Below are positions 49,601 through 58,900 of a stretch of DNA of 64,000 nucleotides, in pieces. The DNA lies in NCBI GenBank assembly GCA_963822435.1, contig CAWGHN010000005.1, positions 1 to 64,000 of the forward strand. The letters run 5' to 3'. The position numbers were made by a program, and so were the translations under genes. The first letter of the stretch is position 1; each line of letters begins with the position of its first letter. The DNA is from JAUYQR01 sp963822435. GTDB taxonomy: Bacteria > Pseudomonadota > Alphaproteobacteria > Rhodobacterales > Rhodobacteraceae. Under the pieces are notes generated by a model. It worked only from the letters and a program-made list of their open reading frames with translations, had not been told where the DNA came from and ran no database searches.

Positions 49601-50010
49601 TTGCGGTCTGGTTCAATGTGCTGACCACGATTCTGTCGCCGCTGGTTGACCTTGTCGTGCTGGTGCTGATCGGGTTGGCCGCGTCGCGCCTGATGATGGG
49701 ACAACCGGTCCTCAGCGACGGCGCCGGCCTGTTCGTTGCCGGGTATCTGGGGCTGGTGCTGCTTGACCTTCTGAACACGCTTGCGACGTTGCGGTTCGAG
49801 CGGCGGTTCGATCTGCGGCTTTTGATGCTGACCCCGCTTGTGCATCTGGGCTACCGCCAACTGCTGTATGTGGCGACGGTCCGTGCGACATGGCGGGCGA
49901 TCACCGGGCGGCTGACCGCGTGGCAAAAGCTGGAGCGGACAGGTGCGCTGAACCGGTCGGCAGGGTCCGAAGGCCTTGTGCTTGACCCGCATGCGACGGT
50001 GCGGACCTAA
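46687..50010 (+). CDS. Tri-modular processive glycosyltransferase (GT2) with GH18-like and deacetylase-like modules
   Basis: A 1107-aa inner-membrane protein. A helix at about 30-50 is followed by a GH18-like barrel (about 75-430), a polysaccharide-deacetylase-like domain (about 450-680), a helix (about 686-708) and a GT2 domain (about 720-945) with VVDDGSQD, IDADS, ITEDADLT and QRLRW, the D,D,D,QxxRW set of processive synthases; three or more helices end it. The two N-terminal modules seem inactive: LCLDLSG stands where GH18 has DxxDxDxE, and LIAFDGLPP replaces TFDDGP of deacetylases, with the later His pair also gone. It likely makes an exported hexosamine-type polysaccharide. Divergent from the DUF3131 gene, followed by an acyltransferase. 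Confidence 0.82.
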   Translation: MTNIIPFGPAREANVKKVFAATSRRRGNIARLVLGAVVALLVFAVVDMALRLLALPNAGPPVALQPGQFDPAAEAVLYTLQDGPRDSCQNVDPGGTSVGAYLPADDLTARTALLAHCAGVDRVFAESLAFGVDAGAVISLASDEWSERLATIGRPVFVMLTAGFATPDGGKRTLMIPAAVRKRLLQDISRQWPAGTSLCLDLSGNPDVLADDVTALLAALRPMALARDGQLCVAGTVDAAFLRDAGVIAAADVVLAKGFRAPGRLPLPLAPQPWFEAAVAPLLQAVPATKLVVALGTFGVQTDAATGRAEDVAYATALARTRAAEGSVTVDRDALNAELAFAGPDGRAARITLLDGLSFANQMTALAPDTALALWPIGSEDPAVWSLIAGDDVQTALTRPITLDRQVLLSGTGPVALQVDEAAVGRRDVTIDPQSGRVVEQAYRALPSPHVLTRFDGGVADAVLIAFDGLPPIDNLSDVLLQLAHFGVRATFAVTASEVVANPDVVRRLIVAGHAVALSDVGELAGSGLYGTVSRFRDRAATMALAGETDWRAVLAETWGKGDIMPTSTDEFATLVALQKQGRLRLPEGERVPSDPDTAAQFAERLVSTVFLEGSQLVRFDLSRNELQATLAALPVVLQAFETAGASFITPDDLARPAGGVAMYEARDLATLRDRIYVWTLLKADRFVAVAFLILLVVAMVRSSVFLALAHLRRPRDTIDPTWVPGVTVIIPAFNEGKVIETCIQSIFANDYPDLRIIVVDDGSQDETASLVAAMAAKDRRIWLVRQDNSGKWAAANTALRYVMTRFFVVIDADSSVGSDAIRWLVQPFAEPTVGAVSGVVEVGNTRNWLTWCQNLEYLVSQNIHRRAYETFDGIFVVPGAIGAWRTDAVIAAGLFSGETITEDADLTLAVHRAGYRIVMAERARAFTEAPERLSPFMSQRLRWSLGMLQTSWKHRLAIREGHPVGFISIIFAVWFNVLTTILSPLVDLVVLVLIGLAASRLMMGQPVLSDGAGLFVAGYLGLVLLDLLNTLATLRFERRFDLRLLMLTPLVHLGYRQLLYVATVRATWRAITGRLTAWQKLERTGALNRSAGSEGLVLDPHATVRT

Positions 50011-50014
50011 GCCC

Positions 50015-51961
50015 ATGCAGGCGGAAACCTACCGGCCCGACATCGACGGATTGCGTGCGCTGGCCGTGCTGCCGGTGATCGTTTACCACCTGTCGGCCGG
50101 GCTGGTTCCGGGCGGTTTCCTGGGCGTGGACGTGTTTTTCGTCATCTCGGGCTACCTGATCACCGGGATCCTGCTGGCCGACCTTGGGCAGAACCGGTTC
50201 AGCCTGCTGCGGTTTTACGAACGGCGGGCACGGCGGATCTTGCCGGCGCTGTTCGTCGTGATCGCGGCTTGCGTCGTGCCGGCGGCGGCCTTCATGCTGC
50301 CGGGTCAGCACAGCGACTTCGGCGTTGCGGTGCTGGCCGCGATCGGATTCGTGTCGAACCTGCACTACTATTCCTCCACCGGCTATTTCATGGCCGCGGC
50401 CGAAGTGAAGCCGCTCTTGCACACCTGGTCGCTGGCGGTGGAGGAACAGTTCTACCTGCTGTTTCCGGTCTTGCTCTACGCCACCTGGCGTTGGGCGCGG
50501 GGCGCCGTGCCTGCGGTGATCGGGGTGCTTGGGTTGGCCAGCCTTGGAACGGCGGTCTGGCTGTTGCAGCGCGACCCCGCCGCCGCATTTTACCTGCTGC
50601 CAAGCCGCGCGTGGGAACTGATGGCCGGGGCAATGGTCGCGGTGGTGACGCGGGCGCCATCGCGGCTGCAGGCCGAGGTGGCCGGGTTCTTCGGACTGGC
50701 GCTGATCTTGGCGAGCTACGCCTTTCCCGATGCGCTGACGGTGTGGGGGCTGGTCGCGCTGGCGCCGGGTGCGGGCGCGGCGCTGTTCATCTGGTCTGGC
50801 GGCGGGACGGCTGCGGCGCGCCTGGCGGCGTCGTCGCCGCTGCGCGGGATCGGGCTGGTCAGCTTCAGCGCCTATCTTTGGCATTGGCCACTTCTGGCGT
50901 TCTGGCGCTTGCGCGGTGGGGGCGATGTGACCCTTGGCAGCGGGCTGCTGCTGCTGGGTGCCACACTGGCGCTGGCCACGCTGACCTACCGGTGGGTCGA
51001 ACGGCCCTTCCGCGACCGGTCGGCCACGGCGCGGTTTCCGAACCGGGCTCTGGTGCCGTTTCTGGGCTCGGTTGCGCTGTGCCTGACGCTGTTTGGCGTG
51101 ATGCCGCTTCTGCCCGGCACGGGCGGCGGATCGCGTGAGGCGGCGACGATCGAGGCCAAACTTGCGGTGAATTACGGGCTTGGTCAGGTTTGCGAAAATG
51201 CCTTCACGCTCGATCCGACATGCCGCACATCGGACACTCCGGAGATCTTGCTGTGGGGCGACAGCTACGCCATGCACCTTGCCCCGGCGATCCAGTCGTC
51301 GGGCGGCTGGGGCGGGTTTATCCAGATGACAAAGTCAAGCTGCGCGCCGGTGCTCGGTCTGTCGACATCCCCGGAGGAGTACGAGGCCGATTGGTTCAAG
51401 GGCTGCCTGCGATTCAACGAAGAGGTGTTCGCCTGGCTTGCGGGGGCCCGCAGCGTCCGGGTTGTCGTGCTGTCGACAAACCTGCGGATCCTGTCCAACG
51501 ATCTGCGACGTCCGGACGAAACCGTGGTGCCAATGGCCGATGCCGAGGCGGCGGTCAGGATCGCCCTGCTGGAGACGGTCGACCGCATCCGCGCGCTTGG
51601 CAAGCAGGTGGTGATCGTGTCGCCCACCCCCACCACAGGCGATGACATCGGCCAGTGTCTGGCCGCTGCGGTGCTGGTCGATGGGGACCAAAGCGCTTGT
51701 GATTTTCCGCTGTCCAAGATCGCGCCGATCAACCTTAAGGCGATCGACTTCCTGCGCAGCCTGCAACGCAGGATTCCGCTGATTGATCTGAGCGCGCTGA
51801 TCTGTCCGGCGGAAATCTGCCAGACCCGGCATGGGGAAGTGTTTGTCTACCGCGACGCGGGGCACCTGTCGATCGAAGGGGCGGAATGGCTGGGCCGCAC
51901 CTACCGATTTGACCGTTTGATTCGCCAGACCGCCGCAGGCACGGCAGCCGCGATCAATTAG
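50015..51961 (+). CDS. OafA/YrhL-type acyltransferase with SGNH domain
   Basis: A 648-aa protein. The first 380 residues are an acyltransferase_3 domain with about ten membrane helices; YRPDIDGLRALAVLPVIVYH has the catalytic His region and RRARRILPALF is conserved. The rest is a periplasmic SGNH domain with LLWGDSYAMHL (Ser nucleophile) and RDAGHLS (Asp/His). Such proteins O-acetylate cell-surface polysaccharides. The ATG at 50015 is four bases past the glycosyltransferase stop, so the two are co-translated and the acceptor is probably that polymer. Confidence 0.87.
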   Translation: MQAETYRPDIDGLRALAVLPVIVYHLSAGLVPGGFLGVDVFFVISGYLITGILLADLGQNRFSLLRFYERRARRILPALFVVIAACVVPAAAFMLPGQHSDFGVAVLAAIGFVSNLHYYSSTGYFMAAAEVKPLLHTWSLAVEEQFYLLFPVLLYATWRWARGAVPAVIGVLGLASLGTAVWLLQRDPAAAFYLLPSRAWELMAGAMVAVVTRAPSRLQAEVAGFFGLALILASYAFPDALTVWGLVALAPGAGAALFIWSGGGTAAARLAASSPLRGIGLVSFSAYLWHWPLLAFWRLRGGGDVTLGSGLLLLGATLALATLTYRWVERPFRDRSATARFPNRALVPFLGSVALCLTLFGVMPLLPGTGGGSREAATIEAKLAVNYGLGQVCENAFTLDPTCRTSDTPEILLWGDSYAMHLAPAIQSSGGWGGFIQMTKSSCAPVLGLSTSPEEYEADWFKGCLRFNEEVFAWLAGARSVRVVVLSTNLRILSNDLRRPDETVVPMADAEAAVRIALLETVDRIRALGKQVVIVSPTPTTGDDIGQCLAAAVLVDGDQSACDFPLSKIAPINLKAIDFLRSLQRRIPLIDLSALICPAEICQTRHGEVFVYRDAGHLSIEGAEWLGRTYRFDRLIRQTAAGTAAAIN

Positions 51962-52475
51962 AGGCGAGCTTGCGCGGGCCGAACGGCACTTCGTAACCGT
52001 TGAGTTTGCGGATGTAGGTGCTGATCGGCGTGCCGTAGGGGTCGCGCAAATCCTTGCGGCCATCAGACTTTACGTAGACCGCCAGCGATTCCGCGCCCAG
52101 CAGGTGGGCTGCGGCCAACATCCCCGACGGCGTCAGAGGTTCACCCCCAACGTCGCTCCAGGCGTAGCGGTCGACCTTGTGAAGTTCGATGTAACTCCAC
52201 ATAACTCCAAGCCATTCTTCCATTGCCTTGTCCTGCGCGCGTTCGCTGGCAAGGAATTGCTTGGCAGATTTGATGCCGTGTTTGCCGGTCCAGCCGCCGC
52301 CGTAGTTGTTGTCGTAGGCGTCGCCGTCATACCGCACAAAGCCAAGATCGGTCAGCGCGGCTTCCCCGAACTGGTAGGCGCCGAGGAAATTCAGGCTGTT
52401 CACCGACTGATAGTCGCCGCCGGATTCCATCATCTTCAAAACGACTATGAACGCTGCCAGGGTCTTCATCTGCAT
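51954..52475 (-). CDS. Lysozyme/transglycosylase-like small protein
   Basis: A 173-aa protein. The pattern ESGGDYQSVNSLNFLGAYQF resembles the active-site start of goose-type or phage transglycosylases (E followed by SGG and GAYQFG), and LTPSGMLAAAHLLGAESLAV is typical of phage-like lytic enzymes. Possible role: trimming peptidoglycan or polymer near the export site. A start six bases later (52469) has a better ribosome site (AAGGGA). No clear signal peptide. It overlaps the acyltransferase end by 8 bases, convergent. Confidence 0.6.
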   Translation of the reverse strand: MQMKTLAAFIVVLKMMESGGDYQSVNSLNFLGAYQFGEAALTDLGFVRYDGDAYDNNYGGGWTGKHGIKSAKQFLASERAQDKAMEEWLGVMWSYIELHKVDRYAWSDVGGEPLTPSGMLAAAHLLGAESLAVYVKSDGRKDLRDPYGTPISTYIRKLNGYEVPFGPRKLASN

Positions 52476-52655
52476 TCCCTTGTGGGGGCGGCCAGGATTG
52501 GGGAGAGTCAGATGAAGGGACTAGTCTGGCATCTGACTCACAACAAGCGAACCGCGGTCGAACGTGCGGATAGTTGCTGGCCGCGATTGTCGATACTTTG
52601 ACGCGACTGTGGCCGGATAAAGGCGACTGCGGCAAAGTCACGGTGCAACCTGAGC

Positions 52656-53810
52656 GTGTGGCGAAATGATCGCGCGACAGGGCTGGCGATTGTTGCCGGA
52701 TTGGCCTCAATCGGGGCGTATCGGTTTCGGGTGACAGGCCAAGCGAACAGTGGCACAAAGCCCCAAAAGCGGCGCTGGACGGTGGGGGATGGAATGGGCG
52801 AACAGCATCGCAACCTTGCGAGAAAACTGGTCACGGCACTGCAACGCAAGGATGGTGACCGCAAAAGGCGCCCGGTTCACACCTTTGGCACCGGCGCTTC
52901 CGGCTATTTCATCCCCTCGCCGGTCGCTGCGACCTTTTGCGACGCAGAGCATTTCCGCAGCCCGACGCCCGCCACGATCCGGTTCTCGAACGGCTCCGGT
53001 TCTGCGGTGCGGCGCGATGGCTGGTCGGATGTGCGCGGCATGGCCACGCGTTTCCACCTGAGCGACAACACGGCCACCGACCTGATCGGAATGACCTTGC
53101 TGGTGTTCTTCACGCCGGACGGAGAAAGTTTTCTGAAATTCGCCATCGAGGCGCGTCCCAAGCCCTGCCAGCGGGCGACCCCGTGGCAGAAGTTCCGCGA
53201 TATGCTGCGGCTGACCCCGCCGGTACCCGACCCCTACGCGGGCGAGACGATCAGCCCCGACGCCGGCGCAATCGCCTTTGCCCACCAGCACGATTATGCC
53301 AGAGCCGGGGTGTTTCAGGCGGCAACCATCGGTGCGCCGCAAAGCTATGCGCGGGCGGCCTACCATGCGGTGCACAGCTTTGTGGCAACAGGTGCGGACG
53401 GCACGCAGCGCTGTGTGCGGTTCAGTTGGCAACCGGTCAGCGGCGTGCTGACCACGGACCCCGAAAAAGACCCGGTCATCGACGACTATCTGCAAGCTGA
53501 ACTGGCGCGGCGGCTGCACAATGGGCCGGCGCTCTTTTCACTGATGATGCAGATCGGCGAGGTCGGCGATGACGTCAACGACCCGACCCGCGCCTGGCCG
53601 CCGCACCGGGTGCGGATCATGATGGGAACGCTTTACGTGGAAAAGATGCTCGACGACGTCACGACGGAAAAGCTGAGCTTCAACCCTCACCTGCTGACCA
53701 AAGGCATCGCGCCATCCGACGATCCGGTGTTGTGGGTGCGCAAAAGCGCCTACGAGGTCTCCAGCGGCCGGCGGCGCGGGACGCCCTGCCCGTTCCACGG
53801 AGAGCGGTGA
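52656..53810 (+). CDS. Catalase-like heme protein (SrpA type)
   Basis: A 384-aa protein of the catalase-related family. The N-terminal GTGASGYFIPSP after RPVHTF resembles the catalase distal-His strand; GWSDVRGMATRFHL matches the catalase core; the probable heme-ligand tyrosine is in KSAYEVSSGRR. The length fits short SrpA-like catalases/peroxidases rather than full catalases. An in-frame GTG at 52656 gives a hydrophobic N-terminal anchor (ATGLAIVAGLASIGAYRF); ATG 52794 is an alternative. The stop overlaps the next ATG (TGATG). Confidence 0.75.
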   Translation: MWRNDRATGLAIVAGLASIGAYRFRVTGQANSGTKPQKRRWTVGDGMGEQHRNLARKLVTALQRKDGDRKRRPVHTFGTGASGYFIPSPVAATFCDAEHFRSPTPATIRFSNGSGSAVRRDGWSDVRGMATRFHLSDNTATDLIGMTLLVFFTPDGESFLKFAIEARPKPCQRATPWQKFRDMLRLTPPVPDPYAGETISPDAGAIAFAHQHDYARAGVFQAATIGAPQSYARAAYHAVHSFVATGADGTQRCVRFSWQPVSGVLTTDPEKDPVIDDYLQAELARRLHNGPALFSLMMQIGEVGDDVNDPTRAWPPHRVRIMMGTLYVEKMLDDVTTEKLSFNPHLLTKGIAPSDDPVLWVRKSAYEVSSGRRRGTPCPFHGER

Positions 53811-54526
53811 TGCAGCGCAAGGCGGGATGGCTGGACAAGTTCGTCGACGATCTGCCAAGCCAGGGCTGGTTCCAGTTCCTGTCGCGCCATCTGGTGGTGC
53901 CGTACTGGATCTGGCGCGACCCCAAGCCGGTGCTGCCGGGCGGACCGCGCCCCTCGGTGCAGCCCAGCGAAAGCGTCCAGCGCATGATGAACCTGATCAT
54001 GCCGCTGAAAGACCCCTCGCCGATCGGCAGGGCGCGGGCGGCGCTGGCGATCTCGCAGAACGTGGACGAGATCTTTGCCGGGCTGGACAACGTGGGCACG
54101 GTCCACAACGCGCGGTTTCTGCTGCTGGACGGGAACATTTGCATGCTGTCGGTCTATGACGGCGATTTCAGCAACTACATCCGCGATTTCATTGCCACCA
54201 TCGGCAGCGTGTTCGATGCGGTGATGAAAGAGGTCGAGGGCGGCGATGCGATGGTGCCGACGACCGAACACATCGAAGAGTTCATCGACTGGGTCTGTGC
54301 GCACGACCTTTTCCAGGCCCCCGACATCGCGACCGATCTGTTCACCCTTCAGGACGCGGCGAAAGGCATTGCACCCGGCAGCCTGCCCCATGACCTGCGG
54401 CTTTTGCCGCGTGAGCTGATCCTGCAACTGCACAGCAACCCCAACATCTCGCTGGGTGGAGGCTACCGGGCCTACCCAGGTTATTCCGCCGCGCAGGTGC
54501 GCCAGAAATTCGGAGTGGGCTGGTGA
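53810..54526 (+). CDS. Unknown protein of a catalase/DyP operon
   Basis: A 238-aa soluble protein. Not a named family to me. The stretch VGTVHNARFLLLDGNICMLS, then YDGDFSNYIRDFIATIGSVF resembles the first ferredoxin-like half of DyP peroxidases, without heme ligands. The C-terminus ends GYSAAQVRQKFGVGW. It is fused by overlaps to the genes on both sides (TGATG and GTGA), so it surely works with the catalase-like and DyP proteins, perhaps as a partner subunit. Confidence 0.6.
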   Translation: MQRKAGWLDKFVDDLPSQGWFQFLSRHLVVPYWIWRDPKPVLPGGPRPSVQPSESVQRMMNLIMPLKDPSPIGRARAALAISQNVDEIFAGLDNVGTVHNARFLLLDGNICMLSVYDGDFSNYIRDFIATIGSVFDAVMKEVEGGDAMVPTTEHIEEFIDWVCAHDLFQAPDIATDLFTLQDAAKGIAPGSLPHDLRLLPRELILQLHSNPNISLGGGYRAYPGYSAAQVRQKFGVGW

Positions 54527-55920
54527 GCCAGATTGATCACAGTCAATTGCAGGGCAATATCCTGCGGGGCTACCGGTTTGGCCTTGTGCGGCACATGCTG
54601 CTGGAAGTCACCGACCGGGCCACCGTGCGTGCGTTTCTTGGCGTTGCCGCACAGGGCGGTGGTGCCGAGGTGCCGGCAATCACGGTTGACCAGCCGCCCC
54701 ACAAGACATGGCCCAAGGATCAGAAGCCTGCCGCGTGCTTCAACATCGGGCTGACCTTCGCGGGCTTGCGGGCCCTGGGCGTCGATCCCGGCGACCTTGC
54801 CACCTTCCCGACCGAGTTCCGCGAGGGGATGGCCGCGCGGGCGGCAAAGCTGGGTGATTTTGGCGAAAGCGCGCCGGGGGCCTGGTCGCAACCTTTCGAC
54901 CGCCCGGAGCAGATCCACCTCGTCGCCTCGATCTACGCCAACAGCACCGCCGAGTTGGACAAGGTCGACACGCAGGTCAGCCGGGCCTTTGCGGTGCGGG
55001 GCCGACTGGATGGCTATGCGCTGGCGCAGGACAAGGTCTACTTTGGCTACACCGACAGCATCTCGCAGCCAAAGTTCAGCCATGTGAAGGACGAGGTGGA
55101 ACCGATCGACCCTTACGGGACGGTGCTTCTGGGCGAACCCACGCGGCAGGAGGGGCTGAAGTTCGGCGTCCCCACGCCCCATGTGTTGGGTCACCACGGC
55201 ACGTTCAACGCGTTCCGCGTGCTGCGCCAGCATGTCATGGCGTTCGAAGAGTACCTCGACACGGCGGCGACCGAGTTGTTGAACCACCCTGACAGCGCGC
55301 TGGTGTTGCCGCTGGATGCGCAGTTCAACGATGGAGAAAAGCCGCTTGACCGGCACGGGATGCTGCGCGAGGTGGTTGCGGCGCAGATGTGTGGCCGGTG
55401 GCGCAACGGCGTGCCTTATGGCAGTTCACCCGACACCATGCCCGACCCCGCGTCGGTGCCGCTGACCGAATATGACTACAGTCGTGGGTCGCGCTGTCCG
55501 GCGGGGTCGCACATGCGCAGAACCAACCCGCGAGGCGGCGCGATTGTCCAGCGCATTGCCAATTACACGCGGCGACTGGTGCGGCGGGGCATGTCCTATG
55601 GGCCGATCTACACCGAAGGCGACCGCGAGCCGGAGGTCGGCCTTCTGGGCAATTTCATCGGGGCCAGCCTTGGCGCGCAGTTCGAGGCGGTGATGTGCGA
55701 CTGGCTGAACCTGGGGCTGCAGGACCCTGACATCACCGGGGCCAACGACCCGCTGATCGGCGCAAATTCACCCGAAACCAGTTGGTTCGACGTCACGCTC
55801 AGCAATGGCGGAACGATCCGGCTGCGGGGCTTTCCCCGCTTTGTGTCGACCAGGGGCGGAGTTTACACGTTTCTGCCCAGCATGCCCGGCATTCGCTATC
55901 TTGCCCGGCTGAAGGGCTAG
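54523..55920 (+). CDS. DyP-type peroxidase
   Basis: A 465-aa heme peroxidase. The catalytic Asp is in FGYTDSISQPKF (D178), where most relatives have GxxDG; here the last Gly is Ser. The heme His is probably H330 in CPAGSHMRRTNPRGG, and the C-terminal GGTIRLRGFPRFV is typical. No signal peptide. The start GTG overlaps the previous stop. Likely reduces peroxides with an organic donor, perhaps lipid- or dye-like. Confidence 0.85.
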   Translation: MSQIDHSQLQGNILRGYRFGLVRHMLLEVTDRATVRAFLGVAAQGGGAEVPAITVDQPPHKTWPKDQKPAACFNIGLTFAGLRALGVDPGDLATFPTEFREGMAARAAKLGDFGESAPGAWSQPFDRPEQIHLVASIYANSTAELDKVDTQVSRAFAVRGRLDGYALAQDKVYFGYTDSISQPKFSHVKDEVEPIDPYGTVLLGEPTRQEGLKFGVPTPHVLGHHGTFNAFRVLRQHVMAFEEYLDTAATELLNHPDSALVLPLDAQFNDGEKPLDRHGMLREVVAAQMCGRWRNGVPYGSSPDTMPDPASVPLTEYDYSRGSRCPAGSHMRRTNPRGGAIVQRIANYTRRLVRRGMSYGPIYTEGDREPEVGLLGNFIGASLGAQFEAVMCDWLNLGLQDPDITGANDPLIGANSPETSWFDVTLSNGGTIRLRGFPRFVSTRGGVYTFLPSMPGIRYLARLKG

Positions 55921-55941
55921 GCCGCCTGACCTTTGGCCCGT

Positions 55942-58900
55942 TCAGGCCTGCGCAAGCTCGGCCAGGGCCAGTTCGATGCGCGTCGCCATAGTCGACCGCC
56001 CCGCCGGTGCCACAAGGCGCTGCGCCTCGGTCAGGTGGGCGATGGCCCTGGTCTTTCGCTTCTTGGTCTTGTGCAGCATCCCGAGGATCAGTTCGGTGCG
56101 GGCAAAGTAATGCCCGTCGGTATCGAAATGCGGATGGGCGCGCACCTGTTCGACCAGTTGCGTGATCTTCTTCGGGCCGAACAGGACCACCTTGGTCAAG
56201 GCGCCGATATTGCGCAAAAGGACGCTGGCCGAGGCCCCGCCCTGCCCTGACAGGATGCCAAGATAGACCTCGCACAGAAACAACCGGTTCCAGTTGGCCG
56301 AGGTGTGCGCACCTTCGCTTTCGCGCCGCTTGATGACCGCCTCGATATGGGCCAGCCCTTCGCCGATCCGCCCCTCCATTGCCAAGGCAACGCCCAGCAT
56401 GATTTCCGGGCCGCTGCTGAACATGGTCCAGCCATTTGCAGCGCAGGTGTCGACAAAGCGGCGAACCTCGGCCGCGGCGCCCGGCTTGCCCAATGGCACC
56501 AGCGAGGCGTGGCGGGACGCAGCGGCGATGGCGGTTTCAAACTCCACCCGCGACACCTTCAGCGCCTGTTCCGACATGGCCAGCGCGGTCTCATAGTCGT
56601 CGGTGCAAAGCGCGGTCAGCGCCTTCATCGCGGTGCCGTAGCCCAAGGATCTGGGGTCATTCTGGCGCAGCCCGATGTCCATCATCCGGTCAGCGGCCTC
56701 GTTCGCCTCCAGCACGCGGCCACGGCAGATCTTGTCCCAGCCAAGATGCGCCCAGAAGTAGTTCTGCAGGTAGGCATCGTCGATTTCGGCCAGCAACCGT
56801 TCGGCCTCGGCCCGCCGCGCAGCGAATTCGGCGTTGGTGAAGGGCTGGCAGTAGCACGACAGGGCGATTTCGCTGACGATCGCATAGGCCCGCGACACCG
56901 GATCGCCCAGCCGTGTGGCCATGGCCGAAAGATCCTGCCGCACGTCGATGGCCGCAAGATACCTTGCATCGCAGATCAGGCAGGCGACCAGATGATGCAG
57001 GAACAGCGCGTGGTGCAGGCTGTCGCCCTGACGGCGGAAGAACGGGCGCACCTTGGCGGCCAGTTCTTCCATCGCTTTCGCCCTGAGCGACAGGTTCGAA
57101 CACAGCGCATAGTCGGCAAGAAAGGCCGCCAGCCGCGCCTCGGTCACGCAGGAGGGGTCGCGTTCATAAAGCGCGTAGGCGGCGGCAAAGTAGCGGTCCG
57201 CTTCGCCAAGCGAGAACATGCCAAGGCTTTTCGTGCCAGCCATCGCGGCGTAGGCAAAGGCCTGATCGGCGCGGTTGGTGTGGGCGTAATGATAGGCCAG
57301 CGCTTCGGCGGTTTCAGTCAGGCGGTTGTGATTGCGCGCCTCAAGCGCCTCGGCAATGGCAAGGTGCAGCTCGGCCCGGCGATCCGACAGCAGGCTTTGA
57401 TAGACGCAATCGCGCAACAGCACATGGCGGAACGCATAGTCCGACGAATCCGCCTCGCGGTAGATGATGTCGTTGTCTTGCAGGCGGTGCAGGGCTGCGC
57501 CGGTCTCGTCGGGCTGGCCGGCAACGCTGGCCAGAAGGCCGGGGTCAAAGCGCCGGCCGATCGCGGCGGCGGCCTGCAACAGCAGTCGGTCCTGCCGGTC
57601 CAGCCGGTCGACGCGCGCCGACAACAGGTTGCGCATGCTGGCTGGCAGCCCGCTTTCACCGCGCGCCGCGTCGAATGTCACCTTGCCCCGGTCGATCTGC
57701 AAGGCACCGTTTTGCAGAAGAAAGCTCAGCACTTCTTCCCCGAACAGCGGGTTGCCGCCAGCGCGTTCGGTTACCTGACGCACCAGCGCATCGGGCAGCG
57801 CGTCAACGCCAAGCCGGGTCTGGATCAGGTGTCGGATATCGGTTTGGTCCAGCGGCTTCAGTGTCAGCGTGACGACCGCAGGATTGCCACCCCACGAGGG
57901 GCGGTATTCCGGCCGTCTGGTGTGGATCACCATCAGGTTCGGCTGGTCGCCACCTTCGATCAGCTTGCGCAACAGGTCTTCCGACGCGCCGTCGATCCAA
58001 TGCGCGTCCTCGATCAGCAACAGCACGGCCCTTGTCCTGCACAAGGCACGCAGCAAGGCAGGCAGCAGGTCGCGGGTGCGCAAGCCGATCAGCACCCCGT
58101 CAAGCCCGTCAAGCGCGCCTTCGGGCGGCTTCAGGCCCAGCAGGTTCAGCAGCAGGCCAAGGTTTTGCGGCGTCGACAGCCCGTTGCCCTGCAAGCCGGT
58201 CTCCAGCTTGCGCGCAATGGCGTCAGGCTCGTCCTCGCTGCGCAGGTTGAAGGAACTGCGCAACACTTCCAGAAACGGCAGGAACGGGGTTTGCTGACCG
58301 TCAGCGATGCACGACCCTGCCAGAACCAGCGGCCGGTCGGAATCGGCCTCGGCGCGGTGTCTGGTTTCAAACACCAGACGGGTCTTGCCAAGGCCCGGTT
58401 CGGCCACGATGTCGACAACGGCCATCGCCTGCCGCGAACGGTTCAGCGCGTCGATCAGCGAGGCAAGCTCGTCATCCCGCCCGACCAGCGGGCTAAGCCC
58501 CCGCGCAAGCGAGGCGTCAAAGCGCGTGGCACCTTCGCGCACCGACAGCAGCCGCCACAGCTTTTGCGGGCGACTGACACCCTTCAGTTCGCGCTCGCCG
58601 TCAAAGGCAAGATCGGCCAGCCATTCGACCAGCCGCCGCGTCGCATCGCAGACAAGGCACCCCCCCGGCGGGGCCAGCGCCTGAATACGCGACGCCAGAT
58701 TGACGACATTGCCGACAGCGGTCTGTTGCGACGCCTCGCCTTCGACACTGGCGATTACGGCGGTTCCCGAACTGACGCCGACGCGCATCACCGGGCGCAC
58801 ACCGAACTCGGCGTCGAAGCGGGCCGCCTCGGCCTTGAACAACTCATCGATTGCCAGCGCCGCCCGGCAGGCCCGCAGCGCCGCGTCTTCCTGCCGTTCG

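Noticed and set aside
48793..50016. 407-codon minus-strand frame under the GT2 domain
   Set aside because: Antisense of the D,D,D,QxxRW region; no motifs of its own.
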